NCBI RefSeq assembly: GCF_008329605.1
Contig: NZ_NPKO01000003.1
Location: forward strand, 434,001 to 498,000
Direction of reading: 5' to 3'
DNA from: Mycolicibacterium sp. P9-64
GTDB taxonomy: Bacteria; Actinomycetota; Actinomycetes; Mycobacteriales; Mycobacteriaceae
Length of the DNA stretch: 64,000 nt
Position numbers and translations under genes: made by a program
In this document: positions 58,523 to 64,000 of the stretch, piece by piece
How the letters are laid out: every line of letters starts with the position of its first letter
Position numbering within the stretch: position 1 is the first letter of the stretch
The notes under the pieces: generated by a model
Told to the model about the DNA's origin: nothing
Databases searched by the model: none
The model's input: the letters and a program-made list of their open reading frames with translations, nothing else

Positions 58523-59382
58523 CTTCGTTGGCCGCTCGGAGACCGGATTCAATGGCTCCGTCGAGATAGCCTGGGTGGTCGCCGGCCGTTTCGGAACCCG
58601 CCCAGTGAACGTCTCCTACCGGCGAGCACGGCACGGGCAGTAGACCTTCCGTCGTTCCAGGGCTGGGCAACGCGAGGTAGCCGCCACCGACGTTCTCGTC
58701 GAGGTGCCAAGACTTTTCGTGCCAACCGGCCGGTTCGAGGACTTCGGGCCCGACGTGCCGGCTCAACGTTTCGAGAACCGCGGCGCGACGGGCCGCCGCG
58801 TCAAAGCCGTCGAGCGTGCGCGCCTCCGGCCCCGCCACCAGCACGCACAGGTGCCCTGGTCCGTCGGGCGGGGTGGTGTCGAATACGGCGCGACCCGGGT
58901 TGTCGAGGACGATGAACTCCCCTCCCCTGCGTTCGCGCCAGAACGGTCGCTCGTAGACCGCGATCGCCTTGTACACCGAGCCCATGTAGGTGCCCTGTTG
59001 GAGCGCGATCCGATCGGGCGGAAGTGGCGGCTCGAACTCGATTCGCCTGGCGAGCGGCGAAGGCACGGTGACGATGACCTTCGCCGCTCGCACGTCGCCG
59101 GACGTCGTGCGGAGGGTGACGCCGCGATCATCGTCGGCGATCGCAGTGACCCTGTGGTTCAAGCACACTCGCGGCCATCAGGCGATGGTGATCGTGGCCG
59201 ATCCACTGCCCGCCAAGGTCGACCCGCGAGCCCAAGACGGTCGTCTCGGACATCGCCCGACCGCCGAGCCGGTCCCCGGACTCGAGCACGACGACCTCGA
59301 TGCCTCGTCGGTGCAATTCGCGTGCTGCGGCCAATCCCGACAGTCCCCCGCCCACCACTGCCACCGTCACGTCTCGTGTCAT
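58500..59382 (-). pseudogene. flavin monoamine oxidase, internally deleted and frameshifted
   Basis: The N-terminal frame (from 59,382) has a full FAD Rossmann motif, VAVVGGGLSGLAAARELHRR, then GGRAMSETTVLGSRVDLGGQ and WIGHDHHRLMAA. A second frame (58,500 to about 59,168) carries the later part: LNHRVTAI, IVTVPSPLARRIEFEPPLP, YMGSVYKAIAVYERPFWRE and the C-terminal HWAGSETAGDHPGYLDGAI. Intact relatives have about 440 residues; here about 150 between the two parts are missing, and the parts are in different frames near 59,170. The protein cannot be made intact. Confidence 0.85.
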
Positions 59383-59473
59383 AAGCCGCCTCTCCGCCTC
59401 GATCAACCAAGTCGGACAACCGACCGACTTTTAACGTAGCGGAGGCAATCATCGGGACGCAACCACGAGCCGG

Positions 59474-60094
59474 TTAGGCCCGTCCGCTGCTGACGGGTTG
59501 TGGGTCGGCGAAGGCGACGATCATGTCAATTGCGCGATTGAGGTCGCGGTGGGCGCGATCGGCATCGGGGTGGGACACGTATTGCACGATGAGGCCGTCG
59601 ATCACGGCGAGGCAGAGGCGTCCGAGCGTGTCGAAGTCGACGGCACAGCGCTCGCCTGCCGACGTGGCCGCCTGTTCCAACAATTCGGTGATCAACGACG
59701 TGTACTGCTCGTACTGCAGTCGAGCCAGGCTGCCCAAGTCCTGAGTTCGCGCCGCGTACATCGCCAGCTCGTATTGCGTGATCTGTACGCCGACATCGCC
59801 TTCGACGAGCGTGTCCCAGAAGCGATGGGCACCGTTGCGGATCGCGTGCTCCACGCCCTGATCGAACTGCAGTCCATCCCCGACCGTGTGCAAGACCTCG
59901 GCGATCACCGCGGCGATCACCGCGCGCAGCATCTTCTCCTTGGACGGGAAGACGTAGTGCAGTGTGCCCAACGGGATTCCGGCCTCGGACGCCACCGCGC
60001 GCAGCGTCGTCGCGGACACGCCAACGGTCGCCATCACCCGTCTGGCCGCCGCGACGATCTGCTCCTCGCGATCGGCCGCCTTCACGTACGCCAC
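59474..60094 (-). CDS. TetR-family transcriptional regulator
   Basis: 206 residues from the GTG at 60094, with GAGGTGAGGGG upstream; the frame extends to 60,610 but overlaps the neighbouring gene. The N-terminal helix-turn-helix is EQIVAAARRVMATVGVSATT followed by AVASEAGIPLGTLHYVFPSK. The C-terminal ligand-binding domain is all-helical. Its ligand and targets are unknown; it lies next to the broken amine oxidase, which could have been its target (inference). Confidence 0.88.
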   Translation of the reverse strand: MAYVKAADREEQIVAAARRVMATVGVSATTLRAVASEAGIPLGTLHYVFPSKEKMLRAVIAAVIAEVLHTVGDGLQFDQGVEHAIRNGAHRFWDTLVEGDVGVQITQYELAMYAARTQDLGSLARLQYEQYTSLITELLEQAATSAGERCAVDFDTLGRLCLAVIDGLIVQYVSHPDADRAHRDLNRAIDMIVAFADPQPVSSGRA

Positions 60095-60182
60095 GTCACC
60101 CCTCACCTCGCTCGGCCGACTGAGTGTCGCACGGTCGAGCAGTGGTCTAGGTCGGACGGCCGACTTTTGGAGGGATCGGGCC

Positions 60183-60686
60183 TTAGCTCGGACCGCGAGG
60201 CGCGGGACCGGGCAGAAGCGGTTGACCGTCCGTAGGGCCGCCTGCCGGTGCGGGAGCGACGGGGTCGCCCTTGCCTGCGAAGCCGCCAGCCATGTCGACG
60301 ATCGGGGCCGCTGCTGCCACCGGCCCAGCCGCCGCAGCGATCGGGGCGACCGGCGGAACGATGGGCGGCGCAAGCGGTGGCACGATCGGCGGAACGACGG
60401 GCGGCGCAAGCGGCGGAACGATCGGCGGAACGATCGGCGGCGGCGCGATCGGGACGACGGGAACCGGCCCCGGCAGCGCCATCGGGATGCCGGACATGTC
60501 GGCGAGCGGTGCTGCGCACGGCGCGCCTGCCGGAGCCGCGGCGACCGCAGCCGACGAGGCGCTGTAATCGCAGCCTCCGGTAGCCCACGGAGCGGCAGCA
60601 GCGTTTGCACTCAAGCCCAGGGCTACCCCGAACAAGCCTGCGCCGGCAACAACTACTCCGATGCTCAATCGATCAAAGATCGCCAT
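60183..60686 (-). CDS. secreted proline/alanine-rich protein
   Basis: 167 residues from the ATG at 60686. The signal peptide is IGVVVAGAGLFGVALGLS, ending near ANAAA. After a short segment with two cysteines, it is dominated by PPIVPPIVPPLAPP-type repeats (about residues 80-120). The tail is Gly/Pro-rich. It is probably an extended cell-wall-associated protein. No function is known. The Pro-rich repeats could vary in number. Confidence 0.75.
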   Translation of the reverse strand: MAIFDRLSIGVVVAGAGLFGVALGLSANAAAAPWATGGCDYSASSAAVAAAPAGAPCAAPLADMSGIPMALPGPVPVVPIAPPPIVPPIVPPLAPPVVPPIVPPLAPPIVPPVAPIAAAAGPVAAAAPIVDMAGGFAGKGDPVAPAPAGGPTDGQPLLPGPAPRGPS

Positions 60687-60939
60687 CGTCGTCGACTCCT
60701 TCATTCGTGGTGCATTCAGGTGGTGCAAAAGGAAAGCTCGCCGCACCGCTGTCACGGTTCGACGATCGCGTTAATTATCAGCAGCCCAGTGTCAATCCCG
60801 CACCACGCCGCACCGCACCGTTTCCAAACGGAGACTCTCCTGATGCCATCTGTACGTCACGAGCGAACCGATGCCCCTAGGCTTCGGTGACGAGCCCGCC
60901 TTCCTTGGATAGCGTCGCGCTCCGAAGCCGCCAACGGGA

Positions 60940-61938
60940 GTGAAAACAGTGCGTCGTGACCGAGTCGTCGCCGTTCCGCAACGGTGTCGCGCCCCCGTTC
61001 TTCTCGTCACCGCGCTGCTGACCGTCGTCGGCTGTTCGGAGTCGTCAGCGCCCGTTCCGACGCGCGTCGCCGACTCCCCAACGACGACGGTTGCCGCCAA
61101 CGCGCCGTTCGACGCGACGATGCTGGACGAACCGACGGTACCCACCGCGGAAGCCGCACCCACCGGCGCCCAACCGCGGCTTGCGGCGGACCCTGCCCAG
61201 CTCGCCGACGACCTCGTCGCCGACGAACAAGCCCTCCGCGACCCGTCGACACCGGATGCCGCGCTATCGGCAGCTGCGCGCCGACAGCAGGCGGCCTACC
61301 GCGCGATCGGGCGCCACCCCGACTGGGATCCGGTTGTGCGACCGCGCATCCCGTCGCCGCTGCTCGCGGTCTACGACCTCAACGTCGATGCGCGCCGACA
61401 ACTCACCGCGATGGCTCAGGTCAAGGACACGCTCCCGGCATGGCGCATCAAGGCACCCGTGCCCGCCGAGCAGTTGCTCGGTGAATACCGCGAGGCCGAG
61501 GCCGCATCCGGCGTCAGCTGGAACTACCTTGCCGCGATCAACCTGATCGAGACCCACTTCGGGAGCATCGACGGCGTCAGCACCGCCGGTGCGCAGGGTC
61601 CGATGCAGTTCATGCCAGCGACGTTCGACGCCTACGGGGCAGGCGGCGACATCACCTCGCCCCACGACAGCATCATGGCGGCCGGCCGTTACCTGGCCGC
61701 CAACGGATTCGCCGACGATCGTGACCACGCCATCTACCGCTACAACCACGCCAACGAATACGTGCAGGCGGTCAACGACTACGCGGCCATCCTGGCCGCC
61801 GAGCCCGCGGCGTTCGGGGGCTACCACCGTTGGGACGTCTACTACTACACGACTTCTGGCGACGTGTTGTTGCCCGTTGGCTACTCCGCGTCGTCACGGA
61901 TTCCCGTTGGCGACCACCTGGCGACACACGCGCAGTAG
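60940..61938 (+). CDS. lytic transglycosylase lipoprotein
   Basis: A 332-residue protein with a lipoprotein signal ending in the lipobox TVVGC (C32), then a Thr/Pro/Ala linker. The catalytic SLT-type domain in the C-terminal half has ETHFGSIDGVSTAGAQGPMQ (Glu near 204 as acid/base), FMPATFDAYG and IYRYNHANEYVQAVNDYAAI. It cleaves glycan strands of peptidoglycan in the cell wall. No partner is obvious nearby. Confidence 0.9.
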   Translation: MKTVRRDRVVAVPQRCRAPVLLVTALLTVVGCSESSAPVPTRVADSPTTTVAANAPFDATMLDEPTVPTAEAAPTGAQPRLAADPAQLADDLVADEQALRDPSTPDAALSAAARRQQAAYRAIGRHPDWDPVVRPRIPSPLLAVYDLNVDARRQLTAMAQVKDTLPAWRIKAPVPAEQLLGEYREAEAASGVSWNYLAAINLIETHFGSIDGVSTAGAQGPMQFMPATFDAYGAGGDITSPHDSIMAAGRYLAANGFADDRDHAIYRYNHANEYVQAVNDYAAILAAEPAAFGGYHRWDVYYYTTSGDVLLPVGYSASSRIPVGDHLATHAQ

Positions 61939-62310
61939 GTGACGGGCGGCCAGCGTCGATCTGGCTGGACGTGCCAGATTCGCATCAGTCGCAACGGGTT
62001 TCGGTTGATTGCGTCCCGACGCTCCGGCACGAGCTCATTGGTAGGAATCAGCATGAATTCGAGCGGCCGGCCGTGGCATCGCTACCCGCCCACGGGGACG
62101 AATCGCTACGTGATGTGCTGCATCGACGCCGCCCACGGCCGGACCGTATTTTTATCGTAACACGTGAACATATGAATGGTTGGACAGATGGAATGAGTCC
62201 GTCCTACGCTGCGAAAGGGGCATCGTCCGATCCACGGCGAGCCGGGTGCCCCACGGCGTCACTGCGACTGGTGGCGCGAACCTGACAACAGAACATCGGA
62301 AAGGAACCCC
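61939..62310. other. 372-bp gap upstream of sodA
   Basis: No gene is recognised. It contains a short AT-richer stretch (TATTTTTATCGTAACACGTG, near 62,150) suitable for the sodA promoter. I see no iron box in it. Confidence 0.5.
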
Positions 62311-62931
62311 ATGGCTGAGTACACCTTGCCCGACCTGGACTTCGATTACGGCGCACTCGAACCGCATATCTCCGGGCAGATCAACGAGATTCACCACAGC
62401 AAGCACCACGCGGCCTACGTCAAGGGCCTGGGCGACGCCATCGCCAAACTCGAAGAGGCACGCGCCAACGGCGACCACGCCGCGATCTTCCTCAACGAGA
62501 AGAACCTCGCGTTCCACCTCGGCGGCCACGTCAACCACTCCATCTGGTGGAAGAACCTCTCCCCCAATGGCGGCGACAAGCCCACCGGCGACCTTGCCGC
62601 GGCGATCGACGACCAGTTCGGCTCGTTCGACAAGTTCCAGGGGCAGTTCACCGCGGCCGCCAACGGACTGCAGGGTTCGGGCTGGGCAGTCCTTGGCTAC
62701 GACACCCTCGGTCAGCGTCTGCTCACCTTCCAGCTCTACGACCAGCAGGCCAACGTCCCGCTCGGCATCATCCCGCTGTTGCAGGTCGACATGTGGGAGC
62801 ACGCGTTCTACCTGCAGTACAAGAACGTGAAGGCCGACTACGTCAAGGCTTTCTGGAACGTCGTCAACTGGGAAGACGTCCAGAACCGTTTTGCCGCAGC
62901 AACCAGCAAGACCACCGGACTGATCTTCTAG
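62311..62931 (+). CDS. sodA: superoxide dismutase, probably manganese-type
   Basis: A 206-residue Fe/Mn superoxide dismutase with GGAAAGGA before the ATG. Metal ligands H28, H76, D160 and H164 are in place ([14 protein letters not shown] region). Residue 145 is Gln (QLYDQQAN). In M. tuberculosis this is His in the iron enzyme, while Gln is found in mycobacterial manganese enzymes, so I infer Mn use. It has no classical signal peptide, as is usual for mycobacterial SodA, which is nevertheless found outside cells. It removes superoxide. Confidence 0.95.
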   Translation: MAEYTLPDLDFDYGALEPHISGQINEIHHSKHHAAYVKGLGDAIAKLEEARANGDHAAIFLNEKNLAFHLGGHVNHSIWWKNLSPNGGDKPTGDLAAAIDDQFGSFDKFQGQFTAAANGLQGSGWAVLGYDTLGQRLLTFQLYDQQANVPLGIIPLLQVDMWEHAFYLQYKNVKADYVKAFWNVVNWEDVQNRFAAATSKTTGLIF

Positions 62932-63071
62932 CTAGTCCAAGCGGCGTAGCACCGGAGCGCTTCGACCTCCGCTCGGATCCCAACGGCGCACGACCTTCTG
63001 CACTGGATCGGCGCCGTGCACCCGTAACGTGGCATCGCTCGGTGTCTGCGCCCCTCCGTAGTGTTTCGACC

Positions 63072-64000
63072 ATGCCAACTGCCGACGAGCTACTGAACGC
63101 CGACGCCGTGCTCGGCCTCGCCCGAATTCTCGACGCGGCCAGCCCGGCCCGAACCCGGTGGACGACGGTTCCCTCGGCCGTCGACGAGTTCTCGTCGCAG
63201 ACATTGACTCAGCGGGTGGCAGTGGTGTGCGCGGCAATCCTGCACGATTCCCCCGGCTACCCCGAGTTGGCGTCGATCGTCCGGCGCGCGCTCATTGACG
63301 TCAACCTCACCGGGTGGATGATCTGGCCGCTCACGGAAGCCATCGCCGTCGCCGCGACCGCCGGCGGCGACGCCCGCGAGTTCGACGACGGAATGGATCT
63401 ACTAGCCGCTCTCACTCCACGTTTGACGAGTGAGTTCGCGGTCCGCACCTTCCTCAACGCCGACTTCGAGCGGGCGCTGAGCATCACCGAGATCTGGAGC
63501 GCACACGACGACGGGGCCGTGCGGCGGCTAGCCAGCGAGGGCACGCGGCCAAAGTTACCGTGGGCCAAGCAAGTTCGTTCGCTCATCGTCACACCAGGTC
63601 GCACCAGGCGCATTCTGGACGCACTGTATCGCGACGAATCGGAGACCGTGCGCCGGTCGGTGGCCAACCACCTCAACGACGTGTCCCGGCTGCAGCCAGA
63701 AACAGCCGTGGCTACCGCGACCGGGTGGGCCGGGGCCCCGGACGCCCAGACCCCGTCGGTGATCCGCCGCGCCATGCGCACGTTGGTCAAGGCGGGCGAC
63801 CCGGCGGCGCTTGAGCTGCTCGGGTTCACTGCCGATCGGCTTGACGTGCACGGCCCGGTGCTAGAGGCAACGGCGATCACCCTTGGTGGGGCCATTGCGT
63901 TCACCGGCGAGATCACCAACCTCGGCGATCGTCCCGCCGTCTTGGCCATCGACTACGTGATCCACCATCGGAAGGCCAACGGCTCGACCACGCCGAAGAT
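63072..64000 (+). CDS. AlkC-like DNA alkylation repair protein, 3' end outside the window
   Basis: About 309 residues from the ATG at 63072 with no stop before the window edge. It is helical-repeat (HEAT-like), with ETVRRSVANHLNDVSRLQPE, VIRRAMRTLVKAGDPAALEL and LLGF typical of AlkC/AlkD alkylpurine glycosylases. The last visible 55 or so residues (LEATAITLGGAIAFTGEITN, AIDYVIHH) look like the beta-rich C-terminal domain of AlkC relatives. It would excise alkylated bases from DNA. Confidence 0.8.
   Translation, partial: MPTADELLNADAVLGLARILDAASPARTRWTTVPSAVDEFSSQTLTQRVAVVCAAILHDSPGYPELASIVRRALIDVNLTGWMIWPLTEAIAVAATAGGDAREFDDGMDLLAALTPRLTSEFAVRTFLNADFERALSITEIWSAHDDGAVRRLASEGTRPKLPWAKQVRSLIVTPGRTRRILDALYRDESETVRRSVANHLNDVSRLQPETAVATATGWAGAPDAQTPSVIRRAMRTLVKAGDPAALELLGFTADRLDVHGPVLEATAITLGGAIAFTGEITNLGDRPAVLAIDYVIHHRKANGSTTPK

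Overview
The window looks like a chromosomal segment of a fast-growing mycobacterium (Mycolicibacterium type). The DNA is GC-rich and uses many GTG starts. It carries an MmpL transporter, a mycobacterial haemophore-type protein, a PGRS-like glycine-rich protein, a 13E12/DUF222 HNH protein, IdeR-type iron boxes, and an exochelin-type siderophore locus laid out as in M. smegmatis. No rRNA, tRNA or CRISPR array was recognised.

Left flank (1-16.5 kb): the 5' part of thrS, a small membrane protein, a PaaI-type thioesterase, an aldo/keto reductase, a DUF1990 protein, an alpha/beta hydrolase, and a haemophore-like protein followed on the same strand by an MmpL4/5-type transporter with no MmpS partner. 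An AT-rich gap follows, then a small protein and an XRE regulator overlapping tail to tail. Next come a PGRS protein with a signal peptide instead of a PE domain, two flavin (LLM) monooxygenases, a GH16 glucanase, PurU and an epoxide-hydrolase-like protein.

Centre (16.6-51.5 kb): the exochelin locus. Four IdeR-like boxes precede its transcription units. Uptake is covered by a siderophore-interacting reductase, two FecCD permeases, an ATPase and a lipoprotein binding protein. Synthesis is covered by FxbA formyltransferase, an MbtH protein, a 7,611-residue NRPS of six modules, an ornithine N5-hydroxylase and a second-copy-type aspartate decarboxylase. Export is covered by two ABC half-transporters whose ATP sites are degenerate in complementary ways. 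Specificity codes read by eye give fhOrn, beta-Ala, hOrn, Thr and hOrn for modules 1-5. Epimerisation domains follow modules 1, 3 and 4. This reproduces the known composition and stereochemistry of exochelin MS. The sixth module, C-A-T-TE, has a code I cannot assign and has no counterpart in that pentapeptide. The decarboxylase would supply the beta-alanine.

Right flank (51.5-64 kb): a 13E12-type HNH protein, then a deletion scar in which the 5'-truncated methylcitrate synthase gene abuts the 3' end of a divergent prpR-like regulator, with prpD missing between them. These are followed by a Ser/Thr-rich secreted protein, an M24 peptidase, cyanase, an L,D-transpeptidase, a flavin amine oxidase pseudogene with an internal deletion and frameshift, a TetR regulator, a Pro-rich secreted protein, a lytic transglycosylase lipoprotein, SodA with Gln145, and the start of an AlkC-like DNA alkylation repair gene.

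A 19-bp sequence occurs five times inside four coding regions (three genes besides repeated use in the NRPS are: LLM oxidase, uptake ATPase, NRPS), in both orientations and in all three forward frames. It behaves like a small dispersed element tolerated in protein loops and tails.
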